From Acetatifactor sp. (GTDB lineage: Bacteria; Bacillota; Clostridia; Lachnospirales; Lachnospiraceae): DNA of 39,193 nucleotides. The notes under the pieces are model-generated. The model saw only the letters and a list, made by a program, of their open reading frames with translations, searched no databases and was not told the origin of the DNA. The position numbers were made by a program, and so were the translations under genes. Shown here piece after piece: positions 1-7,626 of this stretch. The stretch is taken from the NCBI GenBank assembly GCA_022511385.1, contig JAFLRN010000021.1, forward strand, positions 1-39,193, read 5' to 3'. The first letter of the stretch is position 1. Every line of letters starts with the position of its first letter.

Positions 1-87
1 GTCCGCGAACGTGCGGAGCCGAGCGGGAGCGCGTCTGCGGTCAGGATATTGGCAGGGCTGGGCGTCACTTGCATGGCTGACGTGTGA
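1..87 (+). CDS. Possible 3' end of an upstream gene (partial)
   Basis: Frame 1 is open from the first base to a TGA at 85-87, giving 28 residues that end in GVTCMADV. I do not recognise the family. The stretch is too short to prove coding, and the other two forward frames also stay open for most of this length. If real, it is the C-terminus of a gene whose body lies left of the window. Confidence 0.22.
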   Translation, partial: VRERAEPSGSASAVRILAGLGVTCMADV

Positions 88-125
88 AAAGTAGTGTGGT
101 GCTGATTATATGGACGAGGTGTACC

Positions 126-3100
126 ATGAAGGTTTTACAAAAACTGAAACAGTGTATAATGCAGAGAAAGCCGCTGTGGCTGGATGGAGTAATGCTGTTT
201 TTTCTCCTGGTTGGCGGGTATGTCTATCAGAGGGGAAGCGTCTGGTATGATCTGTTTTCGGAGCCGGAGGTGGCTTTGATCAATCCTTACCTGGCCCAGA
301 GTGACGGGCAGGGTAATATCTTTGTCATAGACGATGAGCGTGCCCGGGTGGTGAAGATCAATTCCGACCAGGAAGTGGAATATTTGCTGAAAAATAACGG
401 GCAGGAGGCGGATTCCTTTTCCTATGCCGAGGATCTGGAAGCAGACCCGAAGGGCAATATTTATCTTCTGGATGCCGGCTGGGATGAGACAGGATCCGCG
501 GTATCCAGGGAAGCGATTCTTGTCTATGATGCACAGGGAAGATATGTGGAAACCCTGTTGGAAATAACCTATGAGGATGAATTTGTAGATAAGCACAAGC
601 TGTTTGCACTTTCCTACTGGGATCGGGCGCTGTATTTTGTGGAGTCGGAGCAGGAGGGCTTTTATTTATGCCGGGTGTCTGTAGAGACAAAGGAAGTGGA
701 ACAGGTTGCATTTTATGAATACGAGAATGCTTTTAACCTGATCCAGGATTATTCCCTGGATAACAACATAGAAACGGTCTATGCATTGGATAAGCGTGGA
801 AAGCTTTTGAAGGGAACGGGCGGAGAGCTTACTGTTTTATATGATACCGGTGCGGATCCGGTGTATACAGGAAAGACCGCGCTCTACCGCCTTGTGTCAG
901 GCGGGAACCAATCCGTTTACCTTGCGGATATCAGGCAAAATAAGCTGTACCGCTACACGGAAGGGGACAAAAGCCTTAAGGTCTTTGCGGACCAGGGCCG
1001 GGTCCTGAGCATTACCTCTGCCTTTGCACAGGACGGAAGTACCGTTCTGGGAATCCTGCTGGATTCGGAGGTTCAGATGTGCCGGGTAGATCCAGGTGAC
1101 CAGGGAGAAAGCAGACCTGCAATCATTATACCCCAGATCAGCGGAAATACCTTTGCCAAGTCATCCTCTTATCTGCTTCGGGAGACGATCTTTCAGATGC
1201 TTGTCCTGGCTGCTGGGCTGGGCCTTTTGTGGCTGGCTGTCCGTGTGCTGGTTCTGTTATCAGGCATTCAGTTATCAGCGGTACAAAAGAATGGGCTCCT
1301 GGCAGCGGGAACTGCCGCTGTGGTGGCTGTGATCATCGTGATACAGCTGCTTGGGCAGTTTGCGGAGACATACCGGGAGGAATTGATGAGCAAGCTTTAT
1401 ATTTTGGCACATACCGTCAGCGGAATGGTGGACGGAGACAGCCTGGGGCGGATACGCACCTCAGAGGATTATATGAATGAGGATTACCGGACCCTAATGG
1501 ATGTGCTGGAGAAGGCCCTGAACAGGCAGGATTCCTATGTCCAGGAAGTGTATTGTAATGTGCTTCGGTATGAAGACGGCAAGGGGTACGCTATCGCTTA
1601 TCTGGATAACTCTATCGGCACATATTACCCGAGAGAGGAAGAGGAGATCCTGGTGCTGGCCCGCATATATGAGACCGGTCAGGAGGGACGCAATGAGATA
1701 AATGATGCCACCGGATCCTATATCTATGTATATGTGCCCGTGATGGACGGACAGGGCAGGGTGGCCGGTGTGATTGAGGTGGGAACCACTACCCATGTGA
1801 TTTCTGCCAGCATTGACCGGATGATACGCTCTATTCTGATCACCCTGATTCTGGTGATCATGATCGTTATATTCCTGTTTGGAGAAATTCTCTCCTTTTT
1901 TGAATGGAGAGCCAGACGTCAAAGGAAGACGGATATGGCACAGAATGCCGGAATGCCTGGGATTCCACTGCATCTGCTGCGTCTGAGTATCTTTGTGACC
2001 TATATGGCGTTTAATGTGGCAAGCTCCTTTATGCCCGTTTATGCGGCGGGTTTTGTGACGGATGATCTGGGACTTCCCAGGGAGCTTGCAGCCTCCCTTC
2101 CGCTCACGCTGAACATGATCTGCGTGGGGATGACATCCCTGTTCTGTGCACCTCTTTTACGGCGGTTTTCCTTCCGCACAGTGGCCGCAGTGGGGGCGGG
2201 GATCAGTATGTGGGGTGATCTGACTCTGTTTCTGGGACAAAGCTATTATTTCCTGGTGATGGGGCTTATCATGAACGGCATTGGCATGGGAGTGATCACC
2301 AACTCCATGAACATGTTGATTGCTGGGGCCTCACAGGAGGATGTGAGGACGGAAGGATTCTCCCTGTTCAATGCGGGAAGTCTCTCGGGCACTGCTGTTG
2401 GGATGATGCTGGGAGCTTCTCTGGCAGGTGCCGTAGGCAGGCGCAGGGTATTTGCCTGTTCCACTGTTGTGTGGGCGCTGGTCATGGTGTTGTTTTGGAT
2501 TCTGGGAAGACACCTGGACAGAGTCTTGGGTGGGGAAAAGCGTCAGAAGAAAAAACTGGGCGCGTTCCTGGCATCCAGGGGTGTTATGCCATACATACTG
2601 TTTATTCAATTCCCCTATGTGATCATCAATAGCTTTGTGTACTATTATGTCCCTATCTATGGGGATGCCCAGGGATTCAGTGAGAGCATTGTATGTCTGC
2701 TTTTAATGCTGCATTCACTGTGTAGTGTGTACTTAAGTGTGACTGTGACAAAGTATATGAGCAGCAGGTTCAGACAGGGAGCGGTTTATCTGTCCAGCGG
2801 ACTGGCCCTGGCCGCGCTTTTACTGTTTGGATATCATAGCACGGTTCCCGTGCTCCTTATAGTTCTGCTGCTTTTGGGATTTGAGGGAAGCTTTGGGATA
2901 TCGGTGCGTCAAACGTACTTTACAAGACTTTCTGGCGTGCAGGAGTATGGGGAGGAATCTGCTATGGGGGTCTATAACCTGATGGATAATGTGGGAGGAT
3001 CAGCGGGGCCGATGTTGTTCGGCGCAATCATGGGCGGCGCTAATCCGCTGTCGGGCCTGGCGGTCTTTGCGGCAGTGTCAGGGGCGGCAAACGGTATTTA

Positions 3101-3137
3101 TGCGATGTGTAACTTTACAGATGATGGGGAGGTTTGA
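126..3137 (+). CDS. Sensor-transporter fusion: propeller-like + Cache-like extracytoplasmic regions + MFS domain
   Basis: A 1003-residue membrane protein. The ATG at 126 is preferred over an in-frame start at 84 because GAGGTG sits just upstream. An N-terminal membrane helix (~17-35) is followed by ~300 residues with NHL/propeller-like repeats (DGQGNIFVIDD, DPKGNIYLLDAG). Two helices (~355-415) lead into a ~160-residue Cache-like region (LAHTVSGMVDGDSL, then YIYVYVPVMDGQGRVAGVIEV). Another helix (~575-600) is followed from ~630 by a full major facilitator-like array of about 12 helices. The stop overlaps the leader of the SpoIIE-type phosphatase gene downstream, so the two are very likely co-transcribed. 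I infer that it senses an extracellular ligand and transports it or relays a signal to the phosphatase; substrate unknown. Confident on the domains, not on the function. Confidence 0.8.
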   Translation: MKVLQKLKQCIMQRKPLWLDGVMLFFLLVGGYVYQRGSVWYDLFSEPEVALINPYLAQSDGQGNIFVIDDERARVVKINSDQEVEYLLKNNGQEADSFSYAEDLEADPKGNIYLLDAGWDETGSAVSREAILVYDAQGRYVETLLEITYEDEFVDKHKLFALSYWDRALYFVESEQEGFYLCRVSVETKEVEQVAFYEYENAFNLIQDYSLDNNIETVYALDKRGKLLKGTGGELTVLYDTGADPVYTGKTALYRLVSGGNQSVYLADIRQNKLYRYTEGDKSLKVFADQGRVLSITSAFAQDGSTVLGILLDSEVQMCRVDPGDQGESRPAIIIPQISGNTFAKSSSYLLRETIFQMLVLAAGLGLLWLAVRVLVLLSGIQLSAVQKNGLLAAGTAAVVAVIIVIQLLGQFAETYREELMSKLYILAHTVSGMVDGDSLGRIRTSEDYMNEDYRTLMDVLEKALNRQDSYVQEVYCNVLRYEDGKGYAIAYLDNSIGTYYPREEEEILVLARIYETGQEGRNEINDATGSYIYVYVPVMDGQGRVAGVIEVGTTTHVISASIDRMIRSILITLILVIMIVIFLFGEILSFFEWRARRQRKTDMAQNAGMPGIPLHLLRLSIFVTYMAFNVASSFMPVYAAGFVTDDLGLPRELAASLPLTLNMICVGMTSLFCAPLLRRFSFRTVAAVGAGISMWGDLTLFLGQSYYFLVMGLIMNGIGMGVITNSMNMLIAGASQEDVRTEGFSLFNAGSLSGTAVGMMLGASLAGAVGRRRVFACSTVVWALVMVLFWILGRHLDRVLGGEKRQKKKLGAFLASRGVMPYILFIQFPYVIINSFVYYYVPIYGDAQGFSESIVCLLLMLHSLCSVYLSVTVTKYMSSRFRQGAVYLSSGLALAALLLFGYHSTVPVLLIVLLLLGFEGSFGISVRQTYFTRLSGVQEYGEESAMGVYNLMDNVGGSAGPMLFGAIMGGANPLSGLAVFAAVSGAANGIYAMCNFTDDGEV

Positions 3138-3142
3138 GAGGA

Positions 3143-4798
3143 ATGGAAAAAAGTACGGGAAAGAGAAAGAAGCTGAGCGGAAAGATGACTGCTATATGCG
3201 GCGTGTTTGTGCTTGTCCTAAGCGTCACACTGGGGCTGTTGGGAGTTTATACCTATAAGGAAAATGTCATGGAGAGGTATGAGCAGTACGCGGAGACGAT
3301 CGTCAGGATAGCTGGCAGCTATATTGACATTGAGGATATGGCGCAGTGTATTCAAACCGGAGAGAAGACGAAAAGCTATAAATGGTCTCAACTTCAGCTG
3401 AACAATATCAAGAGCCAATCTGACGTGGAATACCTCTACGTGATCCGGCCTCTGAATACAGCGGAAACAGACAACGCTATGTATGTCTGGAATGCAGTGA
3501 CGCCAAAAGAGCTGGAAACCTATCAGGAGATCAGCTCCTTGTGGGATCTGTCCGGAGAAGGCTTTAACAGCAGGATGGCGGAAAGGTTCAAGGAGGCAAT
3601 GGAAGGAGAGAAGGAGATTGATTTTTACGCCAACAATACGGCGGATTTCGGTTATATGCTGACGGGAATGTATCCCCTGCGGCGGCCTGCAGATGGACAG
3701 ACGGTTGCACTGGCGTGTGTGGACATTTCCATGAATCAGATCCATCAGGATATTATGCAGTATATTCTTTTTGTGTTGTGTGGAACATTGGTGGTGGGAG
3801 CAATCTTTCTTTTTGTGCTTCTCCGCCTGGTGAACAGAAGCGTGGTTTCACCCGTGATCCGGATGTCACATAGTGCAGCGGATTTCGTGCAGCAGAGCAA
3901 CAGTGAAACCGATCCCTCCAAGCTGGTGTTTCAGGATCCAATGGTCGCCACTGGGGACGAGATTCAACTCTTAAGTGAAGATCTGAATGAAATGACCTCC
4001 CGGCTGGTAGTGTATATGGGTAATCTGCAGGAAGCTGCTGCCGACAAAGAGCGGATTTCCGCGGAATTAAACGTGGCCACCGGTATTAAGTCCAGCATGC
4101 TTCCCAACGTGTTCCCGGCATTCCCGGAGAGGACAGAATTTGATATCTACGCTAAGCTACAGACTGCCAGTGAAATGAGCGGAGATTTTTACGATTTCTT
4201 TCTCATAGATCAGAACCATCTTGCAGTGGTGATCGGCGATGTGAACGGAATCGGAGTTCCGGCAGCGCTTTTGATCGTGATCACACAAACACTGATCAAG
4301 AATTACGCAAAGCTGGGTTTTGAGCCGGAGAAGGTCTTTACAGAAGCTAATAATCAGCTCAGCGAGAGCAATGAGGGAATGACCACAACCGCTTTTCTTG
4401 GCATTCTGGATCTGACTGACGGAACCCTGACCTATGTGAATGCCGGGCACTGTATCCCCCTTTTGAAGCATGCGGGAAGAGAGTTCGGACCATTGCCCGC
4501 CAAGGACTGCTTCGTGCTGGGAAGCATGGCCGGTGTGCCTTATTGGCAGCAGTCGGTGCGGCTTACGCAAGGGGATATGCTGTTCCTCTATACGAAGGGA
4601 TTGATCGAAGCGGAAGACCGGGATCAGGTGCAGTACAGTCTGGAGCACATGCATATGCGGCTGAACCAGGTTCTTGGTGAAGCCTACGAGCTTCCGGAGA
4701 TTTTGGAGATAATGGCCGGGGATGTGGAGGAATTCCTGGGAGGTGAGCCTGCGAAACAGGATATGACCATGGTACTGCTGCGCTATTTTGGAAATTAA
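3143..4798 (+). CDS. Membrane-anchored SpoIIE/RsbU-type PP2C serine phosphatase with extracytoplasmic sensor
   Basis: 551 residues. ATG 3143 has GGGAGG about 10 nt upstream; a TTG at 3134 is too close to it. An N-terminal helix, a ~170-residue extracytoplasmic Cache-like region, a second helix (~205-230) and a HAMP-like/coiled-coil linker precede a SpoIIE-type phosphatase domain from ~310. Motifs seen are GDFYDFF, GDVNGIGVPAALL, NAGH and QDMTMVLL. The usual YTDG motif reads YTKG (codon at 4595-4597), replacing a residue that binds metal in the family, so activity may be altered or lost. By family, it would dephosphorylate a phosphoserine anti-anti-sigma (STAS) partner; none is encoded in this window. 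It starts 5 nt after the sensor-transporter stop, which suggests the two act together. Confidence 0.85.
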   Translation: MEKSTGKRKKLSGKMTAICGVFVLVLSVTLGLLGVYTYKENVMERYEQYAETIVRIAGSYIDIEDMAQCIQTGEKTKSYKWSQLQLNNIKSQSDVEYLYVIRPLNTAETDNAMYVWNAVTPKELETYQEISSLWDLSGEGFNSRMAERFKEAMEGEKEIDFYANNTADFGYMLTGMYPLRRPADGQTVALACVDISMNQIHQDIMQYILFVLCGTLVVGAIFLFVLLRLVNRSVVSPVIRMSHSAADFVQQSNSETDPSKLVFQDPMVATGDEIQLLSEDLNEMTSRLVVYMGNLQEAAADKERISAELNVATGIKSSMLPNVFPAFPERTEFDIYAKLQTASEMSGDFYDFFLIDQNHLAVVIGDVNGIGVPAALLIVITQTLIKNYAKLGFEPEKVFTEANNQLSESNEGMTTTAFLGILDLTDGTLTYVNAGHCIPLLKHAGREFGPLPAKDCFVLGSMAGVPYWQQSVRLTQGDMLFLYTKGLIEAEDRDQVQYSLEHMHMRLNQVLGEAYELPEILEIMAGDVEEFLGGEPAKQDMTMVLLRYFGN

Positions 4799-4815
4799 TA
4801 TCCGGAGAAACCTTA

Positions 4816-6045
4816 CTAGGCCATGCGAAAGACCAATGTAACACACATTTCATTCTCCTTTATTTGTGCAAAAATTTCGCCTCCCATTTTCAGCATAAGC
4901 TGACGGCAAATGTAAAGCCCCAGTCCAGTGCCGCTTTTGCCGGCGCTGTTGGAACCCCGCCAGAAACTGTCAAAAATATGGATGAGCTCCGATTCGGACA
5001 GGGTGGATCCGGTGTTTGTTACGGTGACGAGTCTGCCGTTCTCCTCATTGGAGAATCCAATGTGGATTTCCCTGCCGTCCCCGTATTTTATGGCGTTTTC
5101 CACAATATTTTGCAAGACCTCAATGCTTCTGTCCACATCACCGGTTACAATACAATCCGTAAAGGGATCGATGGTGAAAACGGTCCTATTCAAGGCAAGT
5201 GTTTCTGAATAATGGGAGGCAATGCTGGTAATTGCCTCTGAGAGATAAAACTCACTTAAGTTTACTTCCAACTGTAAAAAATCCTTGCGTGCTGCAAGGG
5301 AAAGGTCGGATACAAAATGTTCTATTTCATCCACCTTTTCATTAATGCGTAAGGAGACCCCCAGCTGTTTTTTCGGGTCTTGATACAGTCCTCTTGAAAG
5401 AGCGGACGCATAAAGCTTGATGGCGGAAAGAGGTGTTTTAATATCATGGGAAATCGACAGCAGGAGAGTCTGCTTTTCCTTCTGCAGAGAAAGCTCCCGC
5501 TGCTTTTGGTTTTCCATGGTTTCCCGCAGCATGTTGATACCCCATACAAACCGCCCGAAAAAACGGCTGCGGTTTTCTTCTAATGGGGTGGTGAGAATCC
5601 CTTTGGAAAGTTCATAGGGTACATTTACAAGTTTGTCAAAGGGCTTCAGCAGCTGTCTGCGCAGGTAGAACATTACCCCGAGAAACAAGGCAAGGAGCAT
5701 AAGGAGTGGGATGTTAATAAGTAAAAGCAGTCTCAGGGTATTTTCCCTTAACGGTAAATAGTCGAAGCGATAAAATGTACCGTCAATTTCCCTGATGACA
5801 TAGCTGCTGTTGCTGTCAAAGAAATCTTTACTGCCGTTATATTTTCTGACTCCGGTCACATAGGTACAAACAGAGAGATCAGGGGACTTTCCATCTTCAA
5901 GCTGACGGCACAGGCGGTTTATTTCTACTTGGTAGAACCTGTTGCCGTCATTCCTGACAGCTGTGGCTATTACGGCATTTATCCCTATACACAGCAGTAT
6001 GATAATGAGGACCAGAGCTGCAAACATTTTGTCAAAGTTTCTCAT
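4816..6045 (-). CDS. Sensor histidine kinase of a Bce-like two-component system
   Basis: 409 residues. The ATG at 6045 forms an ATGA overlap with the response-regulator stop, which decides the start over an in-frame codon at 6069. An N-terminal helix, a short ~90-residue extracytoplasmic loop and a second helix (~105-130) precede the H-box SHDIKTPLSAI, the N-box NIVENAIKYG and the G-box GTGLGLYICRQ. It should autophosphorylate on the H-box His and pass phosphate to the adjacent regulator. The loop is longer than in intramembrane-sensing BceS kinases, so direct ligand sensing is possible. Its 3' end faces the phosphatase gene with only 17 nt between the two stops, and I see no clear terminator there. 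Confidence 0.93.
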   Translation of the reverse strand: MRNFDKMFAALVLIIILLCIGINAVIATAVRNDGNRFYQVEINRLCRQLEDGKSPDLSVCTYVTGVRKYNGSKDFFDSNSSYVIREIDGTFYRFDYLPLRENTLRLLLLINIPLLMLLALFLGVMFYLRRQLLKPFDKLVNVPYELSKGILTTPLEENRSRFFGRFVWGINMLRETMENQKQRELSLQKEKQTLLLSISHDIKTPLSAIKLYASALSRGLYQDPKKQLGVSLRINEKVDEIEHFVSDLSLAARKDFLQLEVNLSEFYLSEAITSIASHYSETLALNRTVFTIDPFTDCIVTGDVDRSIEVLQNIVENAIKYGDGREIHIGFSNEENGRLVTVTNTGSTLSESELIHIFDSFWRGSNSAGKSGTGLGLYICRQLMLKMGGEIFAQIKENEMCVTLVFRMA

Positions 6046-6704
6046 ATGAATTTGTACCCCGTGCCCCAAACGGTCTGAAACCTTTCAGGCTTTTTGGGAT
6101 TGCATTCGATTTTTTCCCTTAACCGGTTCATGTGAACTGTCAGGGTCTGGGGTTCTGAAGCGCTGTCGCTTCCCCAGATTCGGTTGAAAATATATTCCTT
6201 TGTCAGCGTTTTTCCACTGTTCTCCACCAGCAAAAGCAGAAGCTCAAACTCCTTGGCGGTCAGTTCCAGCTTCGTCCCATTTCTGTATGCTGTTTTCTCA
6301 GCCCTGTTCAGCGTCAGATCTTTGCTTTTGATCTCGTCAAGAGCATATTTACGCTTGAATATCCCTGCGATTTTAGCCAGCAGAATATCAATGTCAAAGG
6401 GCTTCTCCATATAGTCATCCGCCCCCAGGATCAGACCGTTCAGCTTGTCGTTTTTATCGCTCTTCGCACTTAGTATGATGATCGGTGCATCACTGGTTTT
6501 TCGTATTTTTTCGCATACGGAAAAACCGTCGATCCCTGGCAGCATGATATCCAGCAGGACAAGCCTTGCCCCGTATTTTTCAAAAAGGGACAAGGCTTTT
6601 TCGCCGCTGCAGGCAGTGCTCACGATGTAGTTTTCCGCTCTCAGAAAATCCGCAAGCAAATCTGCAATTTCCTTGTTATCTTCAATAATTAAAATGTCTA
6701 TCAT
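6042..6704 (-). CDS. OmpR/PhoB-family response regulator
   Basis: 220 residues. The start is placed at ATG 6704, giving MIDILIIEDN; longer upstream in-frame sequence runs into the transporter ATPase gene and lacks receiver-domain similarity. The receiver domain (~1-115) has the acidic pair ED, the phospho-acceptor Asp52 in LLDIMLPG and the Lys in EKPFD. The C-terminal winged helix (~125-220) carries LTAKEFELLLLL and a typical VWGTGYKF end. It overlaps the kinase start by 4 nt and lies 25 nt after the ATPase stop. It probably controls the operon's own transporter genes; the tandem repeat at 10185-10232 is a candidate binding site. Confidence 0.94.
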   Translation of the reverse strand: MIDILIIEDNKEIADLLADFLRAENYIVSTACSGEKALSLFEKYGARLVLLDIMLPGIDGFSVCEKIRKTSDAPIIILSAKSDKNDKLNGLILGADDYMEKPFDIDILLAKIAGIFKRKYALDEIKSKDLTLNRAEKTAYRNGTKLELTAKEFELLLLLVENSGKTLTKEYIFNRIWGSDSASEPQTLTVHMNRLREKIECNPKKPERFQTVWGTGYKFI

Positions 6705-6729
6705 ATGATAATTCTCTTTTTTTAGGTGT

Positions 6730-7497
6730 TTACCAGCCCATTTCCATAAGCCAGTTGTTGATGGACCGTTCTCTGTCCCGCATTTGCGTGGCTTGCGTAT
6801 ACTCATCCAAATGATACTCGCCCTTAATGTTTCCGTCAACAATAAAAAGAACTCGGGAACATTTTGCAGCCACTCTTGCGTCATGGGTCACCAGCATGAT
6901 GGTGGTTCCGTCCCTGTTTAGCGCCGCAAGCTCCTCCATCACCTCCTCGGAGGAGGAGCGGTTCAAAGCACCGGTGGGCTCATCGGCAAAGATCATCTTT
7001 GGCTTGTTTATCATGCTCCGGCAGATACACGCACGCTGCAGCTGACCGCCGGAGACCTCGTTGATATCATTGTCGGCAACGTCTATGATGCCCAGACGGC
7101 GCATCAGGTTCTGGCCTGTCCTTACCTTTTCCTTCCGGTTTAGACGATTGTTTTTGGAATGAATGGCAGGCAGGAGGATATTGTCAAGAACCGAGAGATT
7201 TTTTAGCATATACATCTGCTGGAAGATAAAGCCCATTTCATTCAGCCGCAGTCCTGCCAGTTCTTTCTCCGGCATGGAGGCAATATCCCTGCCGCCAAAG
7301 AGAACCTCGCCGGAGGTAGGGCGGTCCATTCCTGAAACCGCGTAGAGCAGTGTGGATTTTCCGGATCCGGAGGGGCCCATAATGGCTACCATTTCTCCCT
7401 TTTCCACCGTAAAACTAATGTTTTTCAGCACGTTGTTTTGGCGCTTGTTTGTGATATAGGTCTTGCAGAGGTCCTTTACTTCCAAAGTTTTTTCCAT
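6730..7497 (-). CDS. ABC transporter ATP-binding protein (MacB/BceA type)
   Basis: 255 residues. ATG 7497 has AAAGGA about 9 nt upstream; a TTG at 7515 overlaps that ribosome site and is less likely. Walker A is GPSGSGKST, the Q-loop lies in FIFQQMYML, the signature is VSGGQLQRA, Walker B is MIFADEPTGAL and the H-loop is VTHD. This subfamily pairs with FtsX-like permeases and powers mechanotransmission or peptide detoxification rather than classical import. It is transcribed between the permease and the regulator, as in BceRS-BceAB modules although in a different order. Resistance to an antimicrobial peptide is the likely job, inferred from family and context. Confidence 0.94.
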   Translation of the reverse strand: MEKTLEVKDLCKTYITNKRQNNVLKNISFTVEKGEMVAIMGPSGSGKSTLLYAVSGMDRPTSGEVLFGGRDIASMPEKELAGLRLNEMGFIFQQMYMLKNLSVLDNILLPAIHSKNNRLNRKEKVRTGQNLMRRLGIIDVADNDINEVSGGQLQRACICRSMINKPKMIFADEPTGALNRSSSEEVMEELAALNRDGTTIMLVTHDARVAAKCSRVLFIVDGNIKGEYHLDEYTQATQMRDRERSINNWLMEMGW

Positions 7498-7584
7498 GAG
7501 TCTAATTCCTTTCAATGATTATTAGGCTAGAATAAATTATCCCTTTTTTCAAAGCGCTCCCTGTGATAAAAGGTCACTTGTTTT

Positions 7585-7616
7585 AAATCAATCTTTTTAA
7601 TTGGTGTAATTGATTT
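7585..7616. promoter_or_regulatory. Short inverted repeat between permease and ATPase genes
   Basis: AAATCAAT and ATTGATTT form perfect 8-nt arms with a 16-nt spacer in the 129-nt gap between the permease stop and the ATPase start. There is no T-run typical of a terminator. It could be an operator or an mRNA processing/attenuation structure that separates expression of the two genes. Only the symmetry is seen; the role is a guess. Confidence 0.3.
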
Positions 7617-7626
7617 GATCAATCCC

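Noticed and set aside
4157..4846. Long open frame on the minus strand under the phosphatase gene
   Set aside because: It mirrors the codon pattern of the phosphatase gene, lacks a ribosome site and shows no protein features of its own; similar antisense frames under other genes were dropped for the same reason.
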